Shown here: piece by piece, positions 1-11,765 of the stretch
How the letters are laid out: each line of letters starts with the position of its first letter
How positions within the stretch are numbered: position 1 is the stretch's first letter
Origin: Xanthomonas massiliensis
GTDB lineage: Bacteria; Pseudomonadota; Gammaproteobacteria; Xanthomonadales; Xanthomonadaceae
Reading direction: 5' to 3'
DNA length: 64,000 nt
Assembly (NCBI RefSeq): GCF_900018785.1
Contig: NZ_FCOY01000006.1
Location: forward strand, 1,054,001-1,118,000
Made by a program: the position numbers and the translations under genes
Notes under the pieces: generated by a model
What the model was told of the DNA's origin: nothing
What the model saw: the letters and a program-made list of their open reading frames with translations, nothing else
Database searches by the model: none

Positions 1-165
1 GGCGGCAGCGAGGACAAGCCGGTCGGTACCGTGTGGATCGCCTGGAAACGCCGCGGCGGCTACACCGACGCCCAGGTGTTCCGCTTCGACGGCGACCGCG
101 AGGCAGTGCGCCGTCAGACCGTCGCCACCGCCCTGTCCGGCCTGCTGCGGCAGCTGCAGGCATGA
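1..165 (+). CDS. cinA: CinA C-terminal domain protein (3' end only)
   Basis: Only the last 54 codons are in the window; the reading frame enters at base 1 and stops with TGA at 163-165. The visible peptide contains GGSEDKPVGTVWIAW followed by a region rich in Arg and Asp, which matches the end of the CinA/PncC nicotinamide-nucleotide amidase family. In that family the G-G-x-x-x-K-P-V-G-T-V-x-x-A stretch follows the S-G-x-x-G-P loop. The enzyme deamidates NMN in pyridine nucleotide recycling. Position upstream of lexA-recA-recX fits the common cinA-recA cluster. The N-terminal part cannot be judged. Confidence 0.85.
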   Translation, partial: GGSEDKPVGTVWIAWKRRGGYTDAQVFRFDGDREAVRRQTVATALSGLLRQLQA

Positions 166-178
166 CCCGCCCGGAGCC

Positions 179-1870
179 GTGCTGATGCCGTCGATGTGGG
201 AAACGCTGGGCACGGTACGCGACCTGGGGCGCCTGCAGGAGATCGCCTCGGTCCTGATCCGCTACGGCTTCGGCGACGTGGTGCGGCGCATCGGCATGGC
301 CGACGTGCTCGAGAAGGCCGGCCGCCTGCTGCACTGGAACGATACCGAGGAGCTGCTGCGCATGTCCGCGCCCACGCGGGTACGGCGGGCGCTGGAGGAT
401 CTCGGGCCGACCTTCGTCAAGCTCGGCCAGGTCATGGCCACGCGCGTGGACCTGCTGCCGCCGGAATGGATCAACGAGCTGAGCAAGCTGCAGAACGCGG
501 TGCCGGCGCTGCCGTTCGAGGCCATCCGCCCGCAGCTGGAGCGTGACCTGGGCGGCCCGCCGGACCAGGTGTTCAAGTACCTGGACGAAAAACCGCTGGC
601 CGCCGCGTCGCTGGCGCAGACGCACCGCGCCTGGCTGCAGGACGGCCGCGCCGTGGTGCTCAAGGTGCGCCGGCCCGGCATCCGCGAGGTCATCGAGGCC
701 GACCTGCGCCTGCTCGCGCGGCTGGCCGAGATCGTCGAGAGCCAGGCGCCGGACCTCAAGCGCTACCACCCCACCGAGGTGGTCCAGCAGTTCACTCAAT
801 CGCTGCGCCGCGAGCTGGATTTCGTCGCCGAATGCCGCAACGCCGAGCGCATCGCCGCCAACTTCGCCGGCCATCCGGAGCTGCTGATCCCGCAGGTGCA
901 CTGGCAGTGGACTTGCGAGACGCTCAACGTGCAGGACTTCGTCGACGGCATCCCGGGCATGGACCTGGCCGCGGTCGATGCGGCCGGGCTCGACCGCGCC
1001 GAACTGGCCCGGCGCGGCGCCGGCATCGTGCTCAAGATGGTGCTGGAGGACGGCTTCTTCCACGCCGATCCGCATCCCGGCAACATCTTCTACATGCGCG
1101 ACGGGCGCATCGGCCTGATCGATTTCGGCATGGTCGGGCGCATCGCCGAGCGCCGCCGCTTCCAGATCGCCCAGCTGCTCAACGGCGTGGTGGTGCAGGA
1201 CGCCGAGTCGGTCACCGACGTGCTGCTGGAGTGGACCCAGGGCGCCACCGAGGTGGACGAGGTCCAGTTGCAGCAGGAGATCGGCGTCTTCGTGGACCAG
1301 TACCGCGGATTGCCGCTGAAGGACCTGCGCATGGGCGCCGTGCTCGGCGACGTGGCCGGGATCCTGCGCGCCTACGCGCTGACCCTGCCGGCGGACCTGG
1401 CGCTGATGATCAAGGCCTTCCTGAGCCTGGAAGGCATGGGCCGGCAGCTGGACCCGGATTTCGACATGGCCAGCGCCGCCAAGCCCTACCTGCAGCGCGC
1501 CATCCTGCACCAATACTCCCCGCGCGAGTTGCTCAAGCGCGCACGGCGCAGCCTGTCGGCCACCCTGGACCTGCTCGGGGTGCTGCCGCGCGACCTGCGC
1601 CGGCTGCTGCAGATGGCCCGCGGCGGGCGCCTGCAGATCCATGTGGAAACCAGTTCGCTGCAGGGCTTCGGCGAGCAGATCAACCGGGCCATCAACCGCC
1701 TGACCATGGGTATCGTCACCGCCGCGCTGATCATCGGCTCCTCGATCGTGATGAACAGCGTGGGCGGCATCGCCAGCCGCTGGCTGCTGGCCATCGGCGT
1801 GGCCGGCTTCGTCGGCGCGGCGCTGTGCGGGGTCTGGATCCTGTTCTCGATCTGGCGCAGCAACCGCTGA
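179..1870 (+). CDS. ubiB: ABC1/AarF-type atypical kinase, UbiB-like (ubiquinone biosynthesis)
   Basis: The 563-residue protein has the UbiB-family signatures: a K-x-G-Q motif (KLGQVMATR, about residues 81-89), the Ala-rich nucleotide loop AAASLAQTH (about 141-149), the lysine strand VVLKVRRPG (about 159-167), HADPHPGNIFY as catalytic loop and IDFGMVGR as metal-binding loop. Two hydrophobic helices near the C-terminus (about 515-560) should anchor it to the inner membrane, as in E. coli UbiB (546 aa). The family supports coenzyme Q assembly as an ATPase rather than a classical kinase. The GTG start at 179 lies 13 bases after cinA; an ATG two codons later (185) is an alternative. Because several ABC1 paralogs can occur in one genome, the exact ubiB identity is less certain than the family. 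Confidence 0.85.
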   Translation: MLMPSMWETLGTVRDLGRLQEIASVLIRYGFGDVVRRIGMADVLEKAGRLLHWNDTEELLRMSAPTRVRRALEDLGPTFVKLGQVMATRVDLLPPEWINELSKLQNAVPALPFEAIRPQLERDLGGPPDQVFKYLDEKPLAAASLAQTHRAWLQDGRAVVLKVRRPGIREVIEADLRLLARLAEIVESQAPDLKRYHPTEVVQQFTQSLRRELDFVAECRNAERIAANFAGHPELLIPQVHWQWTCETLNVQDFVDGIPGMDLAAVDAAGLDRAELARRGAGIVLKMVLEDGFFHADPHPGNIFYMRDGRIGLIDFGMVGRIAERRRFQIAQLLNGVVVQDAESVTDVLLEWTQGATEVDEVQLQQEIGVFVDQYRGLPLKDLRMGAVLGDVAGILRAYALTLPADLALMIKAFLSLEGMGRQLDPDFDMASAAKPYLQRAILHQYSPRELLKRARRSLSATLDLLGVLPRDLRRLLQMARGGRLQIHVETSSLQGFGEQINRAINRLTMGIVTAALIIGSSIVMNSVGGIASRWLLAIGVAGFVGAALCGVWILFSIWRSNR

Positions 1871-1900
1871 ACGGGCAGGGCACTTGCGCCGCGGGCGGCG

Positions 1901-1919
1901 TTAGTAGTATTACTACTAA
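1901..1919. promoter_or_regulatory. LexA operator (SOS box) at the lexA start
   Basis: TTAGTAGTATTACTACTAA is a palindrome apart from its central base and matches the LexA box known for Xanthomonadales, which differs from the E. coli CTG-N10-CAG type. It ends two bases before the lexA ATG, so bound LexA would cover the initiation region. I found no second copy in the lexA-recA gap. Confidence 0.9.
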
Positions 1920-1921
1920 CC

Positions 1922-2566
1922 ATGGAGCTTACCCCGACCCAGCAGGCGATCCTCGCCATGATCGCCGAGCGTATCGAGCACGAGGGCCTGCCGCCTTCCC
2001 AGGCCGAGATCGCCCGCGCGTTCGGCTTCAGCGGGGTACGGGCGGCGCAATACCACCTGGAGGCGCTGGAGCAGGCCGGGGCGATCCGGCGCATCCCGGG
2101 CCGTGCCCGTGGCCTGCAGGTGCTGGCCACGCCGGCCACCCAGGAACGCACCGCAGCGGATGCGGCGAACGACGACGGCCAGGCACTGCGATTGCCGGTA
2201 CTCGGACGCGTGGCGGCCGGTCCGCCGATCGGTGCCGACATCGGCTCGGACGACTACGTGGTGCTGGATCGGGTGTTCTTCTCGCCTTCGCCGGACTACC
2301 TGCTCAAGGTGCAGGGCGATTCGATGCGCGACGAGGGCATCTTCGATGGCGACCTCATCGGCGTGCACCGCACCCGCGACGCCCGTTCCGGGCAGATCGT
2401 GGTCGCCCGCATCGACGAGGAGATCACCGTCAAGCTGCTGCGGATCGGCAAGGACCGCATCCGCCTGCTGCCGCGCAATCCCGACTACGCCCCGATCGAG
2501 GTGCGCCCGGACCAGGACTTCGCCATCGAGGGCCTGTACTGCGGCCTGGTCCGCCCCAATCGCTGA
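1922..2566 (+). CDS. lexA: SOS repressor LexA
   Basis: This 214-residue repressor has an N-terminal winged HTH (TPTQQAILAMIAERIEHEGL, then PSQAEIARAFGFSG) and a C-terminal S24 protease domain. The Ala-Gly cleavage site is in GRVAAGPPIG, the nucleophilic Ser in GDSMRDEGIFDGD and the general-base Lys in DEEITVKLL. DNA damage activates RecA, which stimulates self-cleavage and derepresses the SOS genes. The operator at 1901-1919 directly abuts the gene, indicating autoregulation. No Shine-Dalgarno is visible between the operator and ATG, so the start may be leaderless or weakly translated. Confidence 0.97.
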   Translation: MELTPTQQAILAMIAERIEHEGLPPSQAEIARAFGFSGVRAAQYHLEALEQAGAIRRIPGRARGLQVLATPATQERTAADAANDDGQALRLPVLGRVAAGPPIGADIGSDDYVVLDRVFFSPSPDYLLKVQGDSMRDEGIFDGDLIGVHRTRDARSGQIVVARIDEEITVKLLRIGKDRIRLLPRNPDYAPIEVRPDQDFAIEGLYCGLVRPNR

Positions 2567-2741
2567 TGCCTTTTCCCGTGCACGGCCGCGGTGTTCCCCG
2601 ACGTCCCGGCCACGTTTCCGCCGCTGGCCGGGGCAGGTGCCTGGGGCGACATTTCCACTGCCCGGCGAGCCTGTCTCAGCCTGTGCGATACGGCACGCGT
2701 AGAGTGCCTCCCAACCGAGTTCACTGACGAGGACCACCACG

Positions 2742-3773
<1,032 letters not shown>

Positions 3774-3874
3774 GTCCGCCCGGGCGGCGGCGGAGTCAGT
3801 GACGCCGCTGCCCGGCAGGCTCATGTGGTCCAGGAAGGGACAGCGCCAGGGACGGCGACTTCCGGCATCCGGTC

Positions 3875-4357
3875 ATGAACGAGGACACGCCATCTTCCCG
3901 ACGCAGGCGTCCGCGCGAGCAGACGCCCCTGCAACGGGCCCTGGGGCTGCTGGTACGGCGCGAGCACTCCCGGCGCGAGCTGGTGAACAAGCTCGAGGCC
4001 CGCGACATCGAGCCGGAGCAGGCGCAGGCAGCGGTCGAGCGCCTGGCCGGCGAGGGCTGGCAGGATGACACCCGTTTCGCCGAGTCGCTGGTGCGCAGCC
4101 GTGCCGGGGGCGGTTACGGCCCTCTGCACGTGCGTGCGGAACTGGGGACCCACGGCCTGCCCGGCGAGCTGATCGAACAGGCGATGGCCGGGTACGAGGG
4201 CGACTGGGAAGCGAATGCGCGCGAGCTGGTGCAACGGCGCTTCGGGGGAGTGCCCGAAGATCCCGCCCGGCGGCGCAAGGCGATCGACCTGCTGGCCCGG
4301 CGCGGTTTCCCGGCCGATATCCTGTGGCGGGTGATACGCGGCGGTCCTGACGACTGA
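3875..4357 (+). CDS. recX: Regulatory protein RecX
   Basis: This 160-residue protein has the RecX three-helix repeats, beginning [16 protein letters not shown] and continuing with [23 protein letters not shown] and [20 protein letters not shown]. RecX binds RecA filaments and limits their extension. It lies 101 bases after recA in the same direction and is probably co-transcribed. It is followed by 102 bases and then alaS, the usual gammaproteobacterial order. Confidence 0.95.
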   Translation: MNEDTPSSRRRRPREQTPLQRALGLLVRREHSRRELVNKLEARDIEPEQAQAAVERLAGEGWQDDTRFAESLVRSRAGGGYGPLHVRAELGTHGLPGELIEQAMAGYEGDWEANARELVQRRFGGVPEDPARRRKAIDLLARRGFPADILWRVIRGGPDD

Positions 4358-4459
4358 ACCGCCCGGGCCTGTTAATCTTGGCGGCTCCGTTGCGCCGCAG
4401 CGTGGCCGTCCCCAGATGGGAAGACCCGGCGCCGGTACAGCCCGCCCGATGCCAGTCAC

Positions 4460-7111
<2,652 letters not shown>

Positions 7112-7235
7112 TCCGAAGAGGCCTCAAGGCCCTTGCTGCGCAGGGGCCTGGACCTTAATATCGACGCCTTTCCCCACGCATGCCCTTGCTCTTTCGCATG
7201 TCGTGGTCCCACCTGTTTTGTGGAGACTGGAACAC

Positions 7236-7436
7236 ATGCTGATCCTGACTCGCCGTGTAGGCGAAACCTTGATGATCGGAGACACGGTCACTGTCACCGT
7301 GCTCGGCGTCAAGGGCAACCAGGTGCGCATCGGCATCACCGCGCCGAAGGATGTTGCCGTGCATCGCGAAGAGATCTACCAGCGTATCCAGCGCGGCGAC
7401 GAGCCGGGCGCGGGTACCGACGATACGGAGGCGTGA
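7236..7436 (+). CDS. csrA: Carbon storage regulator CsrA/RsmA
   Basis: This 66-residue protein begins [16 protein letters not shown] and keeps the conserved [18 protein letters not shown] core. CsrA dimers bind GGA motifs in mRNA leaders and control carbon storage, motility and virulence traits post-transcriptionally. A longer in-frame opening at 7203 exists, but the ATG at 7236, preceded by TGGAG at 7221-7225, gives the canonical N-terminus. The acidic C-terminal tail ([13 protein letters not shown]) is a little longer than in E. coli (61 aa). The alaS-csrA-tRNA-Ser order is conserved in gammaproteobacteria. Confidence 0.97.
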   Translation: MLILTRRVGETLMIGDTVTVTVLGVKGNQVRIGITAPKDVAVHREEIYQRIQRGDEPGAGTDDTEA

Positions 7437-7523
7437 CCCACGCCTGCTCGCAAGGATTGCCTCGTTCGGCCTGAACAGGTATTCTGCGCGGCCTGCTGGA
7501 GAGATGCTCCGGCAACGAAACCC

Positions 7524-7616
7524 GGAGTGATGCCCGAGAGGCCGAAGGGGCTCCCCTGCTAAGGGAGTATAGGGTCAAAAGCTCTATCGAGGGTTCGAAT
7601 CCCTCTCACTCCGCCA
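7524..7616 (+). tRNA. tRNA-Ser(GCT)
   Basis: The gene has the acceptor pair GGAGTGA/TCACTCC, a long serine-type variable arm, the T-loop GGTTCGAATCC and an encoded CCA. The anticodon GCT at 7558-7560 reads AGC/AGU. Its last 14 bases are the left attachment repeat of the element that follows, so the present 3' end was supplied or regenerated by that element. Confidence 0.97.
7603..7616 (+). repeat. Left attachment repeat in the tRNA-Ser 3' end
   Basis: CTCTCACTCCGCCA is identical to 12016-12029, and the flanking bases differ on both sides (C versus T before, A versus G after). It covers the last 14 bases of the tRNA including CCA, the usual target for tRNA-directed tyrosine integrases. Confidence 0.88.
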
Positions 7617-7624
7617 AATGCTCT

Positions 7625-7651
7625 AAACCCCTGATTTTTCAGGGGTTTTTT
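7625..7651 (+). terminator. Intrinsic terminator after tRNA-Ser
   Basis: The stem CCCCTGA/TCAGGGG (7628-7634 and 7639-7645) is followed by six T. It lies inside the integrated element, so the element brings its own stop for tRNA transcription and keeps it from running into the integrase gene. Confidence 0.88.
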
Positions 7652-7671
7652 GCTTTCAGGGCCTTGGCTTG

Positions 7672-7691
7672 GGGGACACATTTGGGGACAC
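7672..7691 (+). repeat. Paired GGGGACAC boxes, left end (candidate integrase arm sites)
   Basis: GGGGACAC occurs at 7672-7679 and 7684-7691, start-to-start 12 bp. The same pair with the same 12 bp spacing is at the right end (11928-11947). Symmetric paired boxes near both ends of an integrated element are what arm-type integrase binding sites look like; binding itself is inferred. Confidence 0.6.
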
Positions 7692-7695
7692 TCCC

Positions 7696-9222
7696 GTGCG
7701 TCTTCCGTGCTACTTGGTTCGCCATCGCCACGCGCTGGCCTTTCGCATCGTCGTACCGGCGTCCCTGCGGGCCGCTGTTGGCCGCGCATCCTTCAAACGC
7801 ACCCTTCCCACGCACAGCAAGCGCGAGGCGCTTGCGTGGGCGCTGGTGCTGTCCAATGCGTACACTCGACTTTTCGAGCAGGTGGCACGCGGGGCACAGG
7901 TGTCCAACAAAACCTTTGAAGAACTCTATGCCAGCGCTGCCCAAGCGCTGGCAGAGCGCGGCACGGGGCGCGAGTACACCCTGCGCATCGGCGGGTTGGA
8001 AATTTCCACCGATGGTTCTCAGGCCGAACACGAGCGCGTTCTGCAAGCCCTGAAACACGCCGCGCCACTGGCACAGTCCGCGCCCGCGCCGGCAATGCCA
8101 TCCGTGGCGCAGATGACCGGCGTGCCGGCAGGCATCACGCCCAAGCCCTTGGGTGCGGCCATCACCGGCTACTTGGCCTGGAAGCAATCACAGTTGACGC
8201 CAAAGGAGCACGGCAAAGCCAAGATGGTGCTGGCCGAGTTCAGCGGCTGGGTCGGAAAGGACAAAACCCCAGTCCACACCCTCACGCCGAACGACTTGGG
8301 GAACTACACGCAAACCCAGTTGAACAAGGGTCACGCGAAAACCTACGTAAACAACAAAGTCAGCGTTTTGCGCGGGTTTTTTGCGTGGGCTGCAAATAAC
8401 GGGCACTACCCCAAGGGGCAAGACCCCACTTCCGGGCACATCAAGTTTTCCAAGCGCGAAAAGGTGTTGCAGGTGGCACGGGGCTGGCAGATGTTCAAGA
8501 CCGAACAACTGCACGCCATTTTTGACCCCGCGACCTATACCAGCATCCGCGAGGATGAAAGCCGATGGCTTCCCATCCTGCTGCTTTATACCGGCGCGCG
8601 CAGCAACGAAATCGCGCGCTTGGAGTTGGAGGACATTGCCCAGAAGGGCGAGCACTGGGCGCTGGAAATCACGGTGTTGGGCGAAGACAAGTCGGTAAAA
8701 ACGGCGGAAAGTTTGCGAAAAATCCCCATCCATCCCGACCTTATCGCCCTCGGCTTTTTGGACAAGGTGGCCGCCTTGCGGCAGGCCGGCCACAAAAAAC
8801 TTTTTCCGGGCCTTAATTTCGCCGCGCAGAACGGGCCGGCCAACGCGCCCCAGCGGGCGTTTAGCCGGTTGCTGGGGCGGGTAGGGGTGAAGGCGCGGGG
8901 CGATGGGCTGGTGGGGGTGCACAGCCTGCGTAGCACCGTAATAAGCGGGGTGAAGGCGCGGGGCGATGGGCTGGTGGGGGTGCACAGCCTGCGTAGCACC
9001 GTAATAAGCACGCTTGACGAAGCCGGCGTGGCGCTTGGCTGGCGGCAGCGTTATGCAGGGCACAAGGACGACGAGCCGAACACGCTGCAAAGCGTGAGCG
9101 TCGAGCGGTACAGCAAGGAAGCCGAAATCATCGCGGCCTTGGCCGCGCATTGCCATCCGCCGCTGAACTGGTCGAACAAGGGCGTGGTGGATATCGAAGC
9201 ATTCAAGCGCATTTTGAAATAA
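7696..9222 (+). CDS. Tyrosine integrase with an internal 21-residue duplication
   Basis: This phage-type tyrosine recombinase has 508 residues from the GTG at 7696. A TTG at 7669 would add GDTFGDT, which is only the translated GGGGACAC boxes, so I prefer 7696. The N-terminus (LPCYLVRHRHALAFRIVVP) resembles the short SH3-like start of many tRNA-associated integrases, followed by a core-binding domain and a catalytic domain. Box I Arg is in LYTGARSNEIARL, the third box in YAGHKDDE, and the tyrosine nucleophile probably in SVERYSKEAE. The HxxR box II (VHSLRSTVIS) occurs twice, because 63 bp are tandemly and exactly duplicated at 8884-9009. The frame stays open. Whether the enzyme folds and works is unknown. 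Confidence 0.9.
   Translation: MRLPCYLVRHRHALAFRIVVPASLRAAVGRASFKRTLPTHSKREALAWALVLSNAYTRLFEQVARGAQVSNKTFEELYASAAQALAERGTGREYTLRIGGLEISTDGSQAEHERVLQALKHAAPLAQSAPAPAMPSVAQMTGVPAGITPKPLGAAITGYLAWKQSQLTPKEHGKAKMVLAEFSGWVGKDKTPVHTLTPNDLGNYTQTQLNKGHAKTYVNNKVSVLRGFFAWAANNGHYPKGQDPTSGHIKFSKREKVLQVARGWQMFKTEQLHAIFDPATYTSIREDESRWLPILLLYTGARSNEIARLELEDIAQKGEHWALEITVLGEDKSVKTAESLRKIPIHPDLIALGFLDKVAALRQAGHKKLFPGLNFAAQNGPANAPQRAFSRLLGRVGVKARGDGLVGVHSLRSTVISGVKARGDGLVGVHSLRSTVISTLDEAGVALGWRQRYAGHKDDEPNTLQSVSVERYSKEAEIIAALAAHCHPPLNWSNKGVVDIEAFKRILK
8884..9009 (+). repeat. Perfect 63 bp tandem duplication inside the integrase gene
   Basis: Bases 8884-8946 and 8947-9009 are identical. Each copy encodes 21 residues that start GVKARGDGLVG and end VHSLRSTVIS, with the catalytic HSLR at 8920-8931 and again at 8983-8994. 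Exact identity indicates a recent event, and unequal recombination or slippage could delete one copy again. Confidence 0.95.
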
Positions 9223-9233
9223 GCGCTGGCTGG

Positions 9234-9461
9234 TCAAGCCGGCGGCTTATTCAGGCGATTGCGGACGGCGTTAGCGACGCCGTTCGCAAGTTGACGCTTG
9301 TCCGCTTCCGGCAATTGCTCCCATTCCGTTAAGAAATTTTCGAAATACGCGCCCGCTTGTATAAGTCGGCGGGTGCGGGCTTTGCGTGCCTGTTCCTTCG
9401 CGCGTGCGATTTTTGCGGAGTAGTCAGCGATGAGTTGTTCCGGGGTTTTTCGCGTGCCCAT
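9234..9461 (-). CDS. Small MobC/TraD-like mobilization accessory protein
   Basis: This 75-residue, highly charged protein begins GTRKTPEQLIADYSAKIARA and has a helical KARTRRLIQAGAYFE segment. It resembles the small TraD/MobC-type accessory proteins encoded beside MOBQ relaxases, which help open DNA at oriT. It is divergent from the relaxase gene with the oriT between them, the same arrangement as mobC/mobA of IncQ plasmids. The family call rests on pattern and context; the function is inferred. Confidence 0.7.
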   Translation of the reverse strand: MGTRKTPEQLIADYSAKIARAKEQARKARTRRLIQAGAYFENFLTEWEQLPEADKRQLANGVANAVRNRLNKPPA

Positions 9462-9618
9462 ATTTTATTTTTTCCAGTTCGTGGTGGTTATTTAGTTATA
9501 CGGCGATTTTGATATTGCGCAAGTAAGATTCTCTGCTATTTTTAGATTAGGCCCGTTGCGCAGCAGAGGGCATCCCTTGCCCGACCGGGAGCGATTAGCG
9601 ACCGGTCGGATTAAAGCA

Positions 9619-9651
9619 AGGGCGCACTTATACATTGGCCTTCGGCCAATG
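9619..9651 (-). other. oriT: Origin of transfer, IncQ (RSF1010/R1162) type
   Basis: Read on the minus strand, the inverted repeat CATTGGCC-GAA-GGCCAATG (9651-9633) is followed two bases later by TAAGTGCGCCCT (9630-9619). An inverted repeat 5' of TAAGTGCG/CCCT is the defining layout of the R1162/RSF1010 oriT. By analogy the nick falls between 9623 and 9622 on the minus strand. The surrounding 9462-9700 segment has no coding potential that I can support. Confidence 0.88.
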
Positions 9652-9700
9652 TGTGCGGTCCCTTCGGGACAAAATCAAAAGCAGAGCAAACGGCTGACCT

Positions 9701-11101
9701 ATGGCAATTTATCATTATCACGCTGCAATCATCGGACGCTCCGCAGGCAAGAGCAGCGTAGCGAGCGCGGCCTATCGATGCGGTGATAAATTCCGCGACG
9801 AGCGCACGGGCGTGTTGCACGATTACAGCCACAAAGCCGGCCTGGACGAGGTGGTGACTTTGGCGCCGGACAATGCACCCGCTTTTGTCCACGACCCCGC
9901 GCAGTTGTGGAATAAAATCGAAATACTGGAAAAGCGAAAGGACGCGCAGTTGGCACGCGATTTCGACATTGCACTGCCGCGCGAGTTGTCGCCAAAGCAT
10001 CGCCGCGACCTTGCGCTTGGCTATGTTCAGGACCAGTTTACAAATCGCGGGATGGTGGCAATGGTTGCATTTCACGACGTGGACAGCGCAAACCCGCACA
10101 TCCACATTATGACCACGCTGCGCGAGGTCAGCGCCGATGGCTTTGGCAAGAAAAATCGCGAATGGAACGATAGGACATTGCTGCAGACGTGGCGCGAGCA
10201 GTGGGCGCAGCACGCAAACCTTGCCTTGGAGCGTGCGGGGGTGGAAGCGCGCATTGACCACCGCACGCTTCTTGAGCAGCGCGTGTTTGACCGTGAGGCA
10301 AGTCAGCACCAGGGGCCGCACGCCGCGGCGATGGAAAAGCGAGGCTTGCAGGTCGGACGAACGAAGCAGCCCGCACCCGTGGCTGAGCCCGCGATTGCGG
10401 AGTTGGAGCAAAAGAAGAAGCGTGAGCAGGAGTGGAATAAGCACTTGCGCAGCAGTATGGACGATTTTATACAGGCGCGCGAAAGCGCGGATGCTTTCCG
10501 GCATCAGGCGGAGCAAGCGGGTCACGCTCTGGAAATCGCGCGGGCGCAGGCCGATGCGGCGGAGGCGTTGAGGAAGATGCAAGCCGCCGAGATGAACCAA
10601 CTATCGCGCCGGTTGGCAGAGCATAAAGCCGTTACGGCGGCGTGGAAAAAAAGCCATCCCGTTTTAGGCAAATTTTATTCCCCGCCGCGCGTGCAACGCT
10701 CGGAAAAGCGCGCTGCCGAGTACGAGCGCGAATTGATTAAATTGCATGGGGATTTCAAGGCTTCAACCCATCGCCGCAATGAGGCGGCGGCGGAGGTCGG
10801 AGCGTTGAGCAAAGACTTCGCCCACTTCGATGACCAAGCAAAAAAATGGCGGGCGGAGGAAGAACGGCGCGAGCAAGTTGTTTTGTCGCGGTGGTCTGGC
10901 GTGGACGACGAGCGGCTAAAGCAAGACAACCCCGCTTTATGGCAGAAGCAGCGGCTCGAAGCCGCTGCGCGCAAAAAAGACATATGGGGCAACATAGCCG
11001 CGCGAAATCAAGCATTAAGCAAAAACTTCGATGCTTCGATTGAGCAGAAGGAAGCACAGCGAGCGCGCGAGCGTCAGCGCGATAGCGGCTTTGAGATGTG
11101 A
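9701..11101 (+). CDS. mobA: MobA/MobL-family relaxase (MOBQ)
   Basis: The 466-residue protein begins MAIYHYHAAIIGRSAGKSSV and then reads ASAAYRCGD. Tyr25 aligns with the catalytic Tyr25 of RSF1010 MobA. The metal-binding histidine motif is in NPHIHIMTTL. The nicking domain covers about the first 210 residues; the rest is a charged, coiled-coil-rich tail (KKKREQEWNKHL; AEEERREQVVLSRW) without a primase domain, unlike the long RSF1010 protein. It would nick the oriT at about 9622/9623 and pilot the strand through a helper's secretion system. It is convergent with the RepL-like gene, nine bases apart. Confidence 0.93.
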   Translation: MAIYHYHAAIIGRSAGKSSVASAAYRCGDKFRDERTGVLHDYSHKAGLDEVVTLAPDNAPAFVHDPAQLWNKIEILEKRKDAQLARDFDIALPRELSPKHRRDLALGYVQDQFTNRGMVAMVAFHDVDSANPHIHIMTTLREVSADGFGKKNREWNDRTLLQTWREQWAQHANLALERAGVEARIDHRTLLEQRVFDREASQHQGPHAAAMEKRGLQVGRTKQPAPVAEPAIAELEQKKKREQEWNKHLRSSMDDFIQARESADAFRHQAEQAGHALEIARAQADAAEALRKMQAAEMNQLSRRLAEHKAVTAAWKKSHPVLGKFYSPPRVQRSEKRAAEYERELIKLHGDFKASTHRRNEAAAEVGALSKDFAHFDDQAKKWRAEEERREQVVLSRWSGVDDERLKQDNPALWQKQRLEAAARKKDIWGNIAARNQALSKNFDASIEQKEAQRARERQRDSGFEM

Positions 11102-11110
11102 CCACACCAT

Positions 11111-11620
11111 TCAGTTGCTTTTGACTTTGGGCGGCAGCCAGTTGGCTTCAATACCCAGCGTTTGCAAGGCTTCGATTCCCGCCAAAACTTCTGCGGGGTA
11201 GTTTTTTGCGATAGTGTCCAAGCCTTGCTTGCTGATTACCTGCGGGTTTAGAAACAAACCCACATCCGTGTTTAGCATTACCCCAGTTTTTTGCAGTTCT
11301 TGCATGCTCCGGCTTATGCTTGATTTCGATACTCCTAGGCGCCCGGCCAAGCCGTTTTGGTTTATGGAAATGAGGTTGCCCGCCTTGCTTGTATTCAAAA
11401 TTTCCAACAGCAGGCGGATGGCAGGGCGGGATAGGTTGTGCTTGTCCATAATTTCCGCCAGCGACGCAGTAAAGCACAGCGCAAACGCATTGATTGGAAC
11501 AATTTTTTCCCGTTTTTTGGCGATGTGGATGTGTATGTCGCCAACTGCATCCTGATTGTCGGCGTCGAGAATCTCGGATTTGATTTTTGATATTGATGCT
11601 TGCGGGACTTGTTTTTGCAT
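11111..11620 (-). CDS. RepL-like plasmid replication protein
   Basis: This 169-residue protein has a winged HTH (NGLAGRLGVSKSSISRSMQE) followed by the pattern L-x-K-T-G-V-M-x-x-x-x-x-G-x-F-L-N-P-Q-V. That combination is typical of RepL/Rep-type plasmid initiators in which a strand-turn-strand wing precedes an LNP motif. It is in the element with oriT and relaxase and next to an inverted-repeat cluster (11766-11844), so the element could replicate after excision. Codon use is less GC-rich than in the chromosome. A plain transcriptional regulator with the same fold is the alternative. Confidence 0.65.
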   Translation of the reverse strand: MQKQVPQASISKIKSEILDADNQDAVGDIHIHIAKKREKIVPINAFALCFTASLAEIMDKHNLSRPAIRLLLEILNTSKAGNLISINQNGLAGRLGVSKSSISRSMQELQKTGVMLNTDVGLFLNPQVISKQGLDTIAKNYPAEVLAGIEALQTLGIEANWLPPKVKSN

Positions 11621-11656
11621 ACAGTAGACTCTTTTTTTTGGTGGGACTTGTTTTTG
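11604..11656 (-). repeat. Direct repeat at the RepL-like gene start
   Basis: GGGACTTGTTTTTG occurs at 11604-11617 and 11643-11656. On the coding strand this is CAAAAACAAGTCCC both over the first codons and 39 bp upstream. It could be a binding site for the RepL-like protein; that is inference. Confidence 0.5.
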
Positions 11657-11765
11657 TTATATGAGAATATTTCCCACTGTCAAGAGTAAATAAAAACAGA
11701 ATAAGAATAAGAGAGAGAGCTGATTTTTGGAAAGCCTTGCGCCGCAAGGGTTTCCGGGCGGGTGA

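Noticed and set aside
2567-2741. Search for a second SOS box before recA
   Set aside because: No TTAG-N-CTAA-type palindrome is present in the gap.
7669-7695. TTG start of the integrase giving GDTFGDT
   Set aside because: These residues are the translated GGGGACAC arm boxes, which recur at the non-coding right end; the GTG at 7696 fits the family start.
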